From positions 1-64,000 of the forward strand of contig NZ_JAIQUM010000010.1 in the NCBI RefSeq assembly GCF_020075705.1: a DNA stretch of 64,000 nucleotides. Reading direction: 5' to 3'. The notes under the pieces are model-generated. The model searched no databases. It saw nothing but the letters and a program-made list of their open reading frames with translations, and was not told the origin of the DNA. This document shows positions 1 through 8,741 of the stretch, in pieces. The DNA comes from Metabacillus rhizolycopersici. GTDB lineage: Bacteria > Bacillota > Bacilli > Bacillales > Bacillaceae. The position numbers and the translations under genes were made by a program. The stretch's first letter is position 1. The number at the start of each line of letters is the position of its first letter.

Positions 1-427
1 TTGATACATATTCTTTATACTCTCGAGTATGGTGCTTCCCCATTTGAACACGTCCTTTAATTAAATTATCTATATTATATCTTTATTCTCATTTCGACGT
101 GTCCACTTTTAAGACTAACTCTAATATTTACTACATTTCGAATACTATTAGGATATAAAAATATAATCAATTATTTTTAAAATTTATGATTTTCTTATTA
201 ATCGAACGGAGGAGTTAGCGTAGAAATATAGACAAAAGAGGACTTCAAAAGGGTCCTCATCTATTAATAAGGTAACAACAGTCTTTTAGAACATAGCCTA
301 GCAAAAAGTCAAACCAATAAGATATGCTACATTAAAGGGTTACTATGACTGATTCCTTTTCATTTCTATTATAAAGATATATACTGAATAATAAGAATAT
401 TCTAATAGAAATTTAATGGGGGATACC
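1..427. other. AT-rich intergenic region
   Basis: No credible gene is seen in these 427 bases. A short hairpin (GAGGAC at 238-243, GTCCTC at 253-258) is present but has no T-run. The region presumably holds the promoter of the following MaoC-like and activator genes, but I could not pick a convincing -35/-10 or -24/-12 pair. Confidence 0.5.
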
Positions 428-853
428 ATGAGCTACTTAATCACGGAGTTGTATGCAGGGCAAATAGAGCGGTTACAGCGATCATTTACAGATGATGAGG
501 TAAAGTCATGTATTGAATTAACGAAAGATCAAAGCCTAGTTTACGGACAAAATAATGATAGTTGGAAAACTTATTATAGCAGACCGATTGTTCCAGGCTT
601 GTTGACTGAAGGGTTAATTACTCAAGTGATCAGCGATAAACTTCCTGGAAGTGCGTGTATTTTGCTACAAAAAGAATTAATTTTTTATCATCCTGTGTAT
701 GTTGGTGATGTGATAACCGCCGAGTTAGAAATTATTGATATAAATATAGAGAGAAACTGGGTAACTCAAAAAGTCACGTGCTTCAATCAGACTGGAATTG
801 AGGTAATCAAAGGTCAAGTTGTCATTTTACTTTTAAATAATCGAAGGCTTTAG
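428..853 (+). CDS. MaoC-like hot-dog protein, probably without the hydratase dyad
   Basis: A hot-dog fold protein of about 141 residues resembling MaoC/(R)-specific enoyl-CoA hydratases. I chose the ATG at 428 because GGGGG lies six bases upstream; an in-frame ATG at 416 has no site. It is clearly paralogous to the protein at 3674-4075 (shared GQ-ERL-R-FT-EV start, GLLTEGLI and EIIDIN-N-W blocks). Hydratases of this family use an Asp-x4-His dyad. Here the equivalent segment is DQSLVY, so the His is replaced by Tyr, whereas the paralogue keeps DVNAVH. It may therefore be a non-catalytic partner, a thioesterase-like or a binding protein. It lies eight bases before the sigma-54 activator and is probably co-transcribed with it. 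Substrate unknown. Confidence 0.7.
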   Translation: MSYLITELYAGQIERLQRSFTDDEVKSCIELTKDQSLVYGQNNDSWKTYYSRPIVPGLLTEGLITQVISDKLPGSACILLQKELIFYHPVYVGDVITAELEIIDINIERNWVTQKVTCFNQTGIEVIKGQVVILLLNNRRL

Positions 854-861
854 GTGGCAAA

Positions 862-2175
862 ATGGAGATAACTCAAGACTGGGGAACAATTATCGTTGAT
901 GAGCATGGAAAACTAGTGGATGCTAGTGCGGACCTTTGTGAAAACTTTGGGGTGAAAAGGGAAAATTTAATAGGTATATCAATTGATCGAATTATCCAAA
1001 GAGCAAGTAACAAAAATCGAAATAAAGTATTTTATGGGATTATCTTTGGCCATTCTTGTTTAATAAGAGTGTCACACACGAACAGTCATAAAACATATCG
1101 AATCCTTGTACGACAAGAAGATATTGATTCGTTTGAAGTCGTTTCATTTATGAATTCCCTAAATCCAGATAAGGAAAAGAAAAGGGAGTCTGGACAGAAT
1201 CGCTATAGCTTTGACGAGATTATTGGTGAGAGCAGTGCGATGAAGAAGGTAAAAGAACTAGCAGCTAGGATTGCAACAAGTAATTCAACAGTGCTATTAA
1301 CTGGGGAAAGTGGTACAGGGAAGGAACTGTTCGCTCAAGCTATTCATGGATTAAGCACAAGAAAAAATAACCCTTTTGTTGCTGTCAATTGTGCTGCTAT
1401 CCCTGATGAATTATTTGAATCTGAGCTTTTTGGATATGAAGCAGGTGCATTTAGTGGAGCAAAAAGAGAAGGTAAGCCTGGAAAAATAGAATTAGCACAG
1501 AATGGTACGCTTTTTCTTGATGAAATATCGGAACTTCCATATCAAATGCAAGGGAAGTTGTTGCGTGTGCTTCAGGAAAGAGAAGTTGAAAGGCTAGGAG
1601 GAACAGGCAGTAAAGATGTTGATATTCGAATTATTACTGCTACCAATCGGGATTTGCGAATCCTTGTTGAAGAAGGGAAATTTAGGCAGGATTTATTTTT
1701 TCGCCTCTTTGTGTTTGAATTATCAATCCCGCCGCTTCGAAAAAGGGAAGAGGATATTCTCTTATTAGCCCATTCATTTATTGATTACTATAATGAAAAG
1801 TTTGGAAAGCCAGGAGAAGGTGTAAAGTATATTGATGAGGAGCTTACAGAACGATTATTAATCTATGCATGGCCCGGCAATGTACGTGAATTAAAAGCCT
1901 ATATTGAACGTGGAATGCATTTGGTTATGGGGGAGACACTCACATTGAGTGATTTATATGTTGCATCGAAAAAAACTACTGCCGCTACAAAACAAGAAAA
2001 TAAGCAAGAATCCACAGTACTGGAAAGTTTAGAGGAAGAAGTGCAACGTGCAGAAATGAATACGATTAAGCGAGCTTTAGAAGCATCAAATGGTGATCGT
2101 ACTTTAGCTGCACAAAAACTGAAAATACACATTGCCAGCTTATATAGAAAAATTGCAAAATACAATTTAAAATAA
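862..2175 (+). CDS. Sigma-54-dependent transcriptional activator (PAS-AAA+-Fis)
   Basis: A 437-residue bacterial enhancer-binding protein. The N-terminal 100 residues look like a PAS-type sensory domain. The AAA+ core has Walker A GESGTGKE near residue 146, a GAFSGA loop near 195 (variant of GAFTGA, the sigma-54 contact) and Walker B GTLFLDE near 214. The C-terminal 40 residues form a Fis-type helix-turn-helix. A perfect -24/-12 promoter and TTTCGCAA/TTGCGAAA palindromes lie between this gene and the acyl-CoA dehydrogenase, so it is almost certainly the activator of the downstream catabolic cluster, with an acyl-CoA or ring acid as plausible effector. It ends at a strong terminator, which makes it a separate unit from the cluster. 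Family assignment is firm; the effector is inference. Confidence 0.93.
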   Translation: MEITQDWGTIIVDEHGKLVDASADLCENFGVKRENLIGISIDRIIQRASNKNRNKVFYGIIFGHSCLIRVSHTNSHKTYRILVRQEDIDSFEVVSFMNSLNPDKEKKRESGQNRYSFDEIIGESSAMKKVKELAARIATSNSTVLLTGESGTGKELFAQAIHGLSTRKNNPFVAVNCAAIPDELFESELFGYEAGAFSGAKREGKPGKIELAQNGTLFLDEISELPYQMQGKLLRVLQEREVERLGGTGSKDVDIRIITATNRDLRILVEEGKFRQDLFFRLFVFELSIPPLRKREEDILLLAHSFIDYYNEKFGKPGEGVKYIDEELTERLLIYAWPGNVRELKAYIERGMHLVMGETLTLSDLYVASKKTTAATKQENKQESTVLESLEEEVQRAEMNTIKRALEASNGDRTLAAQKLKIHIASLYRKIAKYNLK

Positions 2176-2192
2176 TCACCATCGTTTAGAGA

Positions 2193-2240
2193 AGTTGATT
2201 CTACAGGGAATGGGTTCCCCCTATGAATCAGCTTTTTTTT
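2193..2240 (+). terminator. Intrinsic terminator after the activator gene
   Basis: Arms AGTTGATTC (2193-2201) and GAATCAGCT (2225-2233) pair over nine positions, with further pairing in the loop, followed by eight T residues. Confidence 0.85.
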
Positions 2241-2363
2241 CGTTCCTTGTTACACTGTTTAACAATTGAATAGAAGTAATGTTCATCTCACATGTAATGG
2301 CAATAATCCGCCAAATGTCGAAATCTCACATTATTAGAAGATAAAAACACAAAACAATCACAA

Positions 2364-2413
2364 TATTCGCAAAAATGTTTCGCAACATTGCGAAAATTAT
2401 CCTTATTGCGAAA
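2364..2413 (+). promoter_or_regulatory. Candidate enhancer (UAS) for the sigma-54 activator
   Basis: A perfect dyad TTTCGCAACATTGCGAAA occupies 2378-2395. Half-sites TTCGCAA (2367-2373) and TTGCGAAA (2406-2413) flank it. The cluster lies about 60-90 bases upstream of the -24/-12 promoter, the usual distance for enhancer-binding proteins, and immediately downstream of the activator gene. Confidence 0.75.
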
Positions 2414-2453
2414 ATATCCGACAAGGAAATGCGATGAATTCAATAAAAACATG

Positions 2454-2470
2454 TTGGCACGATAATTGCT
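2454..2470 (+). promoter_or_regulatory. Sigma-54 (SigL) -24/-12 promoter
   Basis: TTGGCACGATAATTGCT matches the sigma-54 consensus TTGGCAC-N5-TTGCT exactly. It lies 35 bases before the TTG start of the acyl-CoA dehydrogenase, with AAGGAGGAAA in between. It should make the ring-degradation cluster SigL-dependent. Confidence 0.9.
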
Positions 2471-2505
2471 TATATATTTAGTATAAACGAAAGGAGGAAA
2501 ATGAA

Positions 2506-3660
2506 TTGGTAAACTTTTCTTTTACAGAAGAACAAGAGTATTTCAGAAAAATGTTAAGCGATTTTGCAAGAGAAGAACTGCTTCCGAATTATATGAAATG
2601 GGATCGAGAGGGAATAACGCCAAGGCATTTGTGGAAAAAACTTGGGGAATTAGGAGTGAATGGTCTAAGGATCCCAGAAGAGTATGGTGGCAGTGGAGCT
2701 GATTGTGTAACGACGGGGATTGCTGCTGAAGAAATAGGTCGAGGTGATTTCAATCTTACCTATGCTGTCATGCTGAATGCACTAATTGGAGAAATCATTA
2801 ATAATCATGCAAAAGAAGAATTAAAACAAGAATGGCTTCCAAAAATTGCGAGTGGCGAAAAAATTGTCGGTATTGCGATTACTGAACCATCTGCAGGTAC
2901 AGATGCTGGAGGAATTAAGACAACAGCAGTACATAAAGACGGCGTGTATGTGCTTAATGGAGAAAAATCTGGCATTAGCGTAGCTACTGTCGGTGATGCA
3001 TTTCTTACCTTTGCAAAAACAAATCCTGAACTAGGGAATAGAGGAATTAGTGCATTTATCATTCCAGCAGATCTTCCTGGTGTTGAATGTAAAGCATATG
3101 AGGATATGGGGAATATTCCAATTGGCAGGGGATCTATTTATTTAAATGATGTTGAAGTTCCCGAAGAATACTTAATCGGCATGGAAAATAAAGGTTTTTC
3201 TCAAGTGATGAATGGATTTGATCTAAGTCGGTTGTTAATCGGATTGCAATGTGTGGGTGCTGCAACCCAAAGTTTGGACGAGACGATCGAACACGTGAAA
3301 ATGAGACACTCTTTTGGCAAACCTTTAGCAACCTATCAAGGAGTATCATTTCCTATCGTTACCCACTTTACCCAATTAGAACTTATAAAGTGGCAGGCAT
3401 ATCGGGGTCTCTGGCTTCGTGATCAAGGATTAAATCACTCAAAGGAATCAGCATCTGTCAAATGGTTAGGTCCAAAATATAGTGCGGAAGCGATTCATGA
3501 ATGTTTATTGTTAAATGGTCATTATGCTTATACGAAAGAGATGCCACATGAGCAACGCTTACGTGATGTTATTGGCTTAGAAATTGGTGATGGAACAGCA
3601 CAAGCAAATCAAATGGTCATTGCAAAAGATATCATTGGAAAAGAATTCCGATCCTATTAA
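2506..3660 (+). CDS. aliB: Cyclohexanecarboxyl-CoA dehydrogenase-like acyl-CoA dehydrogenase
   Basis: A 384-residue FAD acyl-CoA dehydrogenase, first gene behind the sigma-54 promoter, starting at a TTG with AAGGAGG seven bases upstream. It has the family blocks (IPEEYGG, ITEPSAGTD, RHSFGKPLATYQG). The canonical catalytic Glu of the YEGT motif is replaced: the matching segment reads IGDGTAQ, giving Asp362. Dehydrogenases acting on alicyclic CoA esters are known to depart from the usual Glu. Together with aliA, badH, badI and badK nearby this supports conversion of cyclohexanecarboxyl-CoA to cyclohex-1-ene-1-carboxyl-CoA, with electrons passed to the ETF encoded downstream. Dehydrogenase: certain; ring substrate: inference from context and the Asp. 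Confidence 0.8.
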   Translation: MVNFSFTEEQEYFRKMLSDFAREELLPNYMKWDREGITPRHLWKKLGELGVNGLRIPEEYGGSGADCVTTGIAAEEIGRGDFNLTYAVMLNALIGEIINNHAKEELKQEWLPKIASGEKIVGIAITEPSAGTDAGGIKTTAVHKDGVYVLNGEKSGISVATVGDAFLTFAKTNPELGNRGISAFIIPADLPGVECKAYEDMGNIPIGRGSIYLNDVEVPEEYLIGMENKGFSQVMNGFDLSRLLIGLQCVGAATQSLDETIEHVKMRHSFGKPLATYQGVSFPIVTHFTQLELIKWQAYRGLWLRDQGLNHSKESASVKWLGPKYSAEAIHECLLLNGHYAYTKEMPHEQRLRDVIGLEIGDGTAQANQMVIAKDIIGKEFRSY

Positions 3661-3673
3661 TCTAGGGGATTCC

Positions 3674-4075
3674 ATTTTAATAAAAACAGTAGATTGCTAT
3701 TCTATCGGTCAAATGGAAAGACTAAAAAGGGAATTTACTAAGGCTGAAGTAAATCAATGGAGCTTATTAACACTAGATGTAAATGCTGTCCATCAACACC
3801 CAGATTTACTAAACACTTCTCTCGTTCCCGGGACTTTAGGTGAAGGACTCATAACAGAGGCAATCAGCAAAATGCATTCGTGCTCACCTTGTGTCCTAAA
3901 GGAAAAGGAATTGTTGTTTATCGAGCCAGTTCAAATTGGTCATACGATTACGGCAGAAATTGAAATCATTGACGTTAATCATAATCAAAATTGGATCACG
4001 GAAAAGGTTCGCTGTATCAACGAACAAGGCGATGAGGTTATTAAAGGGAAAATTATTCTTAAACTACTTTCATAA
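3674..4075 (+). CDS. MaoC-like hydratase/hot-dog protein with Asp-His dyad
   Basis: Paralogue of the protein at 428-853, but with the hydratase dyad intact (DVNAVH, Asp-x4-His) and a [10 protein letters not shown] block. The open frame extends back to an ATG at 3584, but that would overlap the dehydrogenase by 77 bases and has no family similarity. Alignment with the paralogue places the start at ILIKTV, where an ATT codon (3674) follows TAGGGGA; the next ATG (3713) would remove the first strand. A rare ATT start, as in infC, is therefore likely but unproven. It sits 14 bases before badI. It could hydrate an enoyl-CoA of the pathway or act as a thioesterase; neither can be decided here. Confidence 0.65.
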   Translation: MLIKTVDCYSIGQMERLKREFTKAEVNQWSLLTLDVNAVHQHPDLLNTSLVPGTLGEGLITEAISKMHSCSPCVLKEKELLFIEPVQIGHTITAEIEIIDVNHNQNWITEKVRCINEQGDEVIKGKIILKLLS

Positions 4076-4089
4076 TGGAGGGACTCAAA

Positions 4090-4932
4090 ATGGAACGAAC
4101 AGATACTATACCTAAGCAAACAGATGGAATTGGAGAATTGACAGATATTCTCTATGAAAAAACAAATGGGATCGCAAAGATTACGATCAATCGACCGAAC
4201 GTTTACAATGCATTTCGGGGCAGAACGATTCAAGAGTTAATTTGGTCGTTCCGTGATGCATGGGATGATAACAGAATTGGTGTGGTTATCTTAACCGGAG
4301 CAGGAGAAAAGGCATTTTGTGTCGGTGGGGATCAAAAAGAAAAAGGAGATGAAGGTGGATACGATTATTCTGGAGGCTTAGGTGGTGGAATGGGCTTAGA
4401 ACTTGAAACATTACATCAAACAATTCGCAACATACCAAAGCCAGTCATTGCTGCTGTTAATGGATTTGCGATTGGCGGTGGACATGTCCTACATGTAATT
4501 TGTGATTTGACAATTGCTGCAGAATCAGCAAAGTTTGGACAAAGTGGACCGAAAGTAGGCAGCTATGATGCTGGGTTTGGTTCTGCCTATTTAGCAAGGC
4601 TTGTTGGAGAAAAGAAAGCAAGGGAGATCTGGTATTTGTGCGAACAATATACAGCACAAGAAGCAAAAGAAATGGGTCTAGTCAATAAAATCGTTCCAGC
4701 TGAACAATTGCAACAAGCAGCAGAAGAGTGGGCTGAAAAAATTCTTGAAAAAAGTCCGACTGCACTTAAAATGCTTAAATACTCATTTAATGCGGATAGT
4801 GCAAACATCCAAGGGATTTCACAGTTATCGATGGGTAGCTTAGCAATGTTTTATAACACAGCAGAATCAGAAGAAGGAAAAAATGCTTTTCTTGAAAAAA
4901 GACCAGTAGATTTTAAAAAGTTCCGAAAGTAA
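4090..4932 (+). CDS. badI: 2-Ketocyclohexanecarboxyl-CoA hydrolase (BadI-like ring-opening enzyme)
   Basis: A 280-residue crotonase-fold enzyme of the MenB/BadI branch. It shows [33 protein letters not shown] and REIWYLC. Against MenB, the segments [19 protein letters not shown] and the C-terminal SFNADSA agree better with BadI of Rhodopseudomonas palustris as I remember it. BadI hydrolytically cleaves 2-ketocyclohexanecarboxyl-CoA to pimeloyl-CoA. Position between aliB, aliA and badH strongly favours this over naphthoate synthase. Start: the ATG at 4090 has GGAGGG upstream; the ATG at 4075 contains that site. The stop overlaps the first bases of the next reading frame, implying translational coupling. 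Confidence 0.85.
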   Translation: MERTDTIPKQTDGIGELTDILYEKTNGIAKITINRPNVYNAFRGRTIQELIWSFRDAWDDNRIGVVILTGAGEKAFCVGGDQKEKGDEGGYDYSGGLGGGMGLELETLHQTIRNIPKPVIAAVNGFAIGGGHVLHVICDLTIAAESAKFGQSGPKVGSYDAGFGSAYLARLVGEKKAREIWYLCEQYTAQEAKEMGLVNKIVPAEQLQQAAEEWAEKILEKSPTALKMLKYSFNADSANIQGISQLSMGSLAMFYNTAESEEGKNAFLEKRPVDFKKFRK

Positions 4933-4949
4933 TGAGGAGGCTCGATGCT

Positions 4950-6587
4950 GTGAATTTGGAAACGATTTTGAATGAGGGGTATATCGAAAAATATCAATCT
5001 ATTTGGCCAAATCGAACGATTATCGATTATTTAAATGATGCAATCGAAAAACACCCAGAAAAGATTGCCATCATTGATAAAAAGAGCCGCTATACGTATA
5101 GGGAGCTTGGTAAACTTGTTGATCGAGTTGCATTAGGTTTGCTTGAAATCGGTATAGAAAAAGGCGATGTCATCTCCTTCCAACTGCCTAATTGGAACGA
5201 ATTCATTATTCTTCATTATGCAGTGACAAAAATTGGTGCCATTAGCAATCCTCTCATTCCGATTTACCGTGACCGGGAAATTGGCTACACGGTTGGCATG
5301 GCAGAGTCGAAAATGATCGTTGTTCCAGATGGATTTCGTGGGTTTGATTACCCGGCGATGGTCGAGAGGCTCATCCATCAGTGGCCAAGTATGGAACACG
5401 TATATGTCGTTGGGGATAAAGTACCAAACAAAATGAAACCGTTTTCTAATTTAATTGATCAACCGTGGGAAGAGAGAAAAGATCCAGCTATTCTTGACAA
5501 AATCACCCATGATCCGAATGACGTGACGGAAATCATTTTTACCTCTGGAACGACTGGAAATCCAAAGGGAGTGATGCATACACATAATACGCTCTGTGTT
5601 TCCACGAATTATTGGATTGACCGCCTACGCTTATCATCTGATGATGTCATGTTCATGGCGTCTACATTTGCTCATCAAACTGGATTTGGCTATGGTGTGC
5701 GGTTACCAACACATATTGGTGGCACAGGGATTTACCAGGATATTTGGAATCCGAGTGAATTTCTTGATTTGATAGAAAAGGAGAAGATTACATTTACAGC
5801 TGGTGCGACACCATTCCTGCAAGACACAATTCAACTCAAAAATCTTGATCAATACAAGATTGATTCACTTCGCATCTTTGTTGCGTTAGGAGCACCGATT
5901 CCGCGAAATTTGGTCAAAGAAGCGACCGAAAAAACGTCATTTAAAATTTTGTCTGGCTGGGGACAAACTGAAGACGGCTTGGTCACTTTGACAAGACTTG
6001 AAGATCCAGAAGAAAAGCTGATTGAAACGGATGGTATTCCTTTTCCAAGTATGGAATTAAAAGTAGTTGATAGTGAAGGGAAAATATGTGAACCACATGA
6101 AGAAGGCGATTTGCTTGCTAGAGGTCCTTCCTTGTTTGTAGGCTACTTAAAACGATTGCAGGAAACACTTTCGGAATATCATGATGGTTGGTTTATAACA
6201 GGTGACCGCGCAACAATGGATGAAGATGGCTATATCCGAATTTGTGGACGAAATAAAGATATCATCATCCGCGGTGGGGAAAATATTCCGGTCATGTACG
6301 TCGAAAATGTCCTGTATGAGCATCCAGATATAGCTGATGTCCAAATTGTCGCCGTTCCGGATCCACGTCTTCAGGAAAAAGCGTGTGCATGCATCACCAT
6401 GAAACCAGGGAAAACGCCATTGACAATGGAAGCTATGAAGGAATTCCTTGCTGAAAAAGGGATCGCAAAACAATACTGGCCAGAACATCTCGAAATTTTC
6501 GAGGATTTCCCGCGTACAATGAGTGGGAAAATTCAAAAATTCCTTCTCCGAAAAATGATAGACGAGAAGTTAAAAGAAAAGGTCTAA
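4950..6587 (+). CDS. aliA: Cyclohexanecarboxylate-CoA ligase-like AMP-forming acyl-CoA synthetase
   Basis: A 545-residue ANL-superfamily synthetase. It has the P-loop TSGTTGNPKG near residue 197, GWGQTE near 340, the hinge/arginine segment ICGRNKDIIIRGGENI near 427 and the catalytic lysine in PRTMSGKIQK near 527. ATP, CoA and a free acid give the acyl-CoA and AMP. The frame opens at 4932, but AGGAGG lies inside it, nine bases before a GTG at 4950, which I take as start. As the only ligase in a cluster with badI, badH and aliB, it is best read as the entry enzyme acting on cyclohexanecarboxylate. Ligase family certain; exact acid inferred. Confidence 0.8.
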   Translation: MNLETILNEGYIEKYQSIWPNRTIIDYLNDAIEKHPEKIAIIDKKSRYTYRELGKLVDRVALGLLEIGIEKGDVISFQLPNWNEFIILHYAVTKIGAISNPLIPIYRDREIGYTVGMAESKMIVVPDGFRGFDYPAMVERLIHQWPSMEHVYVVGDKVPNKMKPFSNLIDQPWEERKDPAILDKITHDPNDVTEIIFTSGTTGNPKGVMHTHNTLCVSTNYWIDRLRLSSDDVMFMASTFAHQTGFGYGVRLPTHIGGTGIYQDIWNPSEFLDLIEKEKITFTAGATPFLQDTIQLKNLDQYKIDSLRIFVALGAPIPRNLVKEATEKTSFKILSGWGQTEDGLVTLTRLEDPEEKLIETDGIPFPSMELKVVDSEGKICEPHEEGDLLARGPSLFVGYLKRLQETLSEYHDGWFITGDRATMDEDGYIRICGRNKDIIIRGGENIPVMYVENVLYEHPDIADVQIVAVPDPRLQEKACACITMKPGKTPLTMEAMKEFLAEKGIAKQYWPEHLEIFEDFPRTMSGKIQKFLLRKMIDEKLKEKV

Positions 6588-6637
6588 GCAAGATAGCGAC
6601 AGATTAGGAGTCAAATTCAACTAAATCAGGAGGGGAA

Positions 6638-7387
6638 ATGATGAGTCAACGAGTAGCATTTATTACCGGAGCTGGAAGAGGGATTGGAAGAGAGATTGCG
6701 AAAACATTAGCTTCAAAGTCCAATAAAATCATCGTAACAGATATCAATATTGAAAACGCTCAAGAAACGGTTTCTATTTTAGAAAGCCAAGGGGCAGAAG
6801 CACTTGCTGTTTATTGCGATGTCACGAAGATAGAAAGCGTACAGGAAGCAGTCAAAACATCAATTGATCATTTTGGACAAATTGATATTTTAGTAAATAA
6901 CGCAGGATGGGATAAGATTGAACCTTTCTTAAAAAGCGAACCAAGTACATGGAAAACAATTATTGACATTAATTTGATGGGTCAAATTCATACGTGTAAA
7001 GAAATATTGCCGATTATGATCGAAAATGGCTATGGGAAAGTTGTGAATATCGCATCAGATTCAGGAAGAGTCGGTTCAAGTGGTGAAGGTGTATATTCAG
7101 CCGCAAAAGGCGGCGTGATTGCGTTAACAAAAACGTTAGCTAGAGAAATGGCGAGATACAAATTAAATGTCAATTGTATTTCACCAGGCCCAAGTAATAC
7201 ACCATTGATTCAGGAAATTGGCTCATATAATGAGGGCATTGTTTCAGCGTTAGAAAAAGCCATTCCATTCAGACGTTTGGCAGAACCGAGCGACCTCGCA
7301 AATGCTGTAGCGTTTTTCGCTTCAGACGAAGCAGAGTATATTACAGGACAAACTCTCTCCGTTAACGGTGGCTTAGCGATGTGCTAA
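6638..7387 (+). CDS. badH: 2-Hydroxycyclohexanecarboxyl-CoA dehydrogenase (BadH-like SDR)
   Basis: A 249-residue short-chain dehydrogenase with GAGRGIG for NAD binding, NNAG, and the YSAAK catalytic motif (Tyr153, Lys157). The stretches NNAGWDKIEPF, NIASDSGRVGSSGE and the SVNGGLAM tail follow BadH of Rhodopseudomonas closely, as far as I can recall that sequence. BadH oxidises 2-hydroxycyclohexanecarboxyl-CoA to the 2-keto ester with NAD. The start has AGGAGGGG upstream; ATG 6641 is an alternative. It closes the first part of the operon (aliB-maoC-badI-aliA-badH); 146 bases with a possible internal promoter follow. Confidence 0.85.
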   Translation: MMSQRVAFITGAGRGIGREIAKTLASKSNKIIVTDINIENAQETVSILESQGAEALAVYCDVTKIESVQEAVKTSIDHFGQIDILVNNAGWDKIEPFLKSEPSTWKTIIDINLMGQIHTCKEILPIMIENGYGKVVNIASDSGRVGSSGEGVYSAAKGGVIALTKTLAREMARYKLNVNCISPGPSNTPLIQEIGSYNEGIVSALEKAIPFRRLAEPSDLANAVAFFASDEAEYITGQTLSVNGGLAMC

Positions 7388-7420
7388 TCGTTCTTAAGTA
7401 CGAGTAACATTTCAACCATG

Positions 7421-7503
7421 CCTGGTATTAATAGAAAGCCTCATTAGGCAATTGACACGAACGAATTTTCAATACTATTTATGCTTATTGGGGCAATACC
7501 AGG
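7421..7503 (+). promoter_or_regulatory. Possible internal promoter flanked by an inverted repeat
   Basis: CCTGGTATT (7421-7429) and AATACCAGG (7495-7503) are exact inverted copies. Between them TTGACA (7452-7457) is followed after 18 bases by TATTTA (7476-7481). This could be a SigA promoter with an operator, or just a long-range stem, ahead of the beta-oxidation genes. Confidence 0.4.
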
Positions 7504-7533
7504 ATAAATGACTTTTCTTTAAGGAGGCAGATC

Positions 7534-8727
7534 ATGAATCCAGTATATATAGTCGATTCAGTCAGAACAGCGATTGGGAAAATGGGTGGTACGTTAAAGG
7601 ATGTGCCAGTAGATTTCCTAGCAGCAAAGGTTATTCAAGCAGTAGTTGATCAATCTTATATCAATAAGGACGAGATTGATGAAGTGATTTTCGGTCATGT
7701 TAAACAAAGTGCAGATGCTCCCAATCTTGGTCGTTTAGCAGCACTGCGCGCAGGACTTCCAGTTGAGATTCCTGGATACACAGTACATAGGCAATGTGGA
7801 TCTTCTTTGCAGGCGATTAACAATGCTGTACAACAAATCGCATGCGGTTTAGGGGATATCGTAGTTGCTGGTGGGGCTGAATCGATGAGCACGGCTCCCT
7901 TCTATCTTCGGAATGCACGATATGGAGTTGGAACAGGGAATACTCAGCTGCTTGATTCCAATACGGAAAGTCAATCTCGTTCACAACCGTTTGAGGAGTA
8001 TGGCAATCTTACAATGGGTTTAACCGCGGAAAATTTGGCTGAAAAGTATAACATCTCAAGAGAAGAACAGGATGAATTTGCTCTAAGGAGCCAGGACTTA
8101 ACCAGTCAGGCAATCAGTGCTGGTCGATTTGAACAGGAAATTCTTCCTTATGAAGTTCGGGACCGTAAAACGACGAAGGTATTCGCAGTGGATGAACATC
8201 CCCGGGCGACGAATCGAGAAAAGCTTAGTCAATTAAAAGCTGTTTTTAAAGAAAATGGTACGGTGACTGCTGGTAATAGTAGCGGTCGAAATGATGGTGC
8301 ATCAGCTGTATTGCTTATGTCGGAAGAAGCAGTTGATAAATATGGTGTGACGCCAAAAGCAAAGATAATAGCTCAGGCAGTTTCAGGTGTATCTCCTGAT
8401 ATCATGGGGATCGGTCCAGTTACAGCGACACAAAAAGCATTGAAGCAAGCTGGGTTAACTTTAGCCGATATTGGCTTAATAGAACTGAACGAAGCGTTTG
8501 CTGCACAAGCGCTGGCAGTCAAAAAAGAACTAGATTTGGATATGTCAAAGGTAAATGTCAATGGTGGTGCCATTGCTCTCGGTCATCCGCTAGGTGCCAC
8601 AGGAGCTATTCTAATGACGAAGCTTCTTCATGAAATGGAAAGAAGAGGTGAGAAGTATGGATTAGTTACACTATGTATTGGCGGAGGACAGGGAATTACA
8701 ACCATTATTGAAAACTGTCACGTATAA
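7534..8727 (+). CDS. Acetyl-CoA C-acyltransferase (thiolase)
   Basis: A 397-residue thiolase. The nucleophilic cysteine lies in HRQCGSSLQA (about residue 89), the histidine in NVNGGAIALGHPLGATGA and the second cysteine in LCIGGGQG. It starts with AAGGAGG well placed. In this cluster it would cleave 3-oxopimeloyl-CoA to glutaryl-CoA plus acetyl-CoA after ring opening. It could also serve general fatty-acid beta-oxidation (FadA type). It is 14 bases before the 3-hydroxyacyl-CoA dehydrogenase. Confidence 0.92.
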   Translation: MNPVYIVDSVRTAIGKMGGTLKDVPVDFLAAKVIQAVVDQSYINKDEIDEVIFGHVKQSADAPNLGRLAALRAGLPVEIPGYTVHRQCGSSLQAINNAVQQIACGLGDIVVAGGAESMSTAPFYLRNARYGVGTGNTQLLDSNTESQSRSQPFEEYGNLTMGLTAENLAEKYNISREEQDEFALRSQDLTSQAISAGRFEQEILPYEVRDRKTTKVFAVDEHPRATNREKLSQLKAVFKENGTVTAGNSSGRNDGASAVLLMSEEAVDKYGVTPKAKIIAQAVSGVSPDIMGIGPVTATQKALKQAGLTLADIGLIELNEAFAAQALAVKKELDLDMSKVNVNGGAIALGHPLGATGAILMTKLLHEMERRGEKYGLVTLCIGGGQGITTIIENCHV

Positions 8728-8741
8728 AAGGGGGAATTAGC

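Noticed and set aside
1899..2165. Minus-strand frame inside the sigma-54 activator gene
   Set aside because: It is antisense to the AAA+/Fis coding sequence, which is certain; many similar antisense frames elsewhere were dropped for the same reason.
4090..4932. Naphthoate synthase (MenB) as product of the crotonase gene
   Set aside because: MenB and BadI are close, but NAFRG, the LETLHQTIR segment and the C-terminus fit BadI better, and aliA/aliB/badH neighbours settle it in favour of ring opening. Not proven biochemically.
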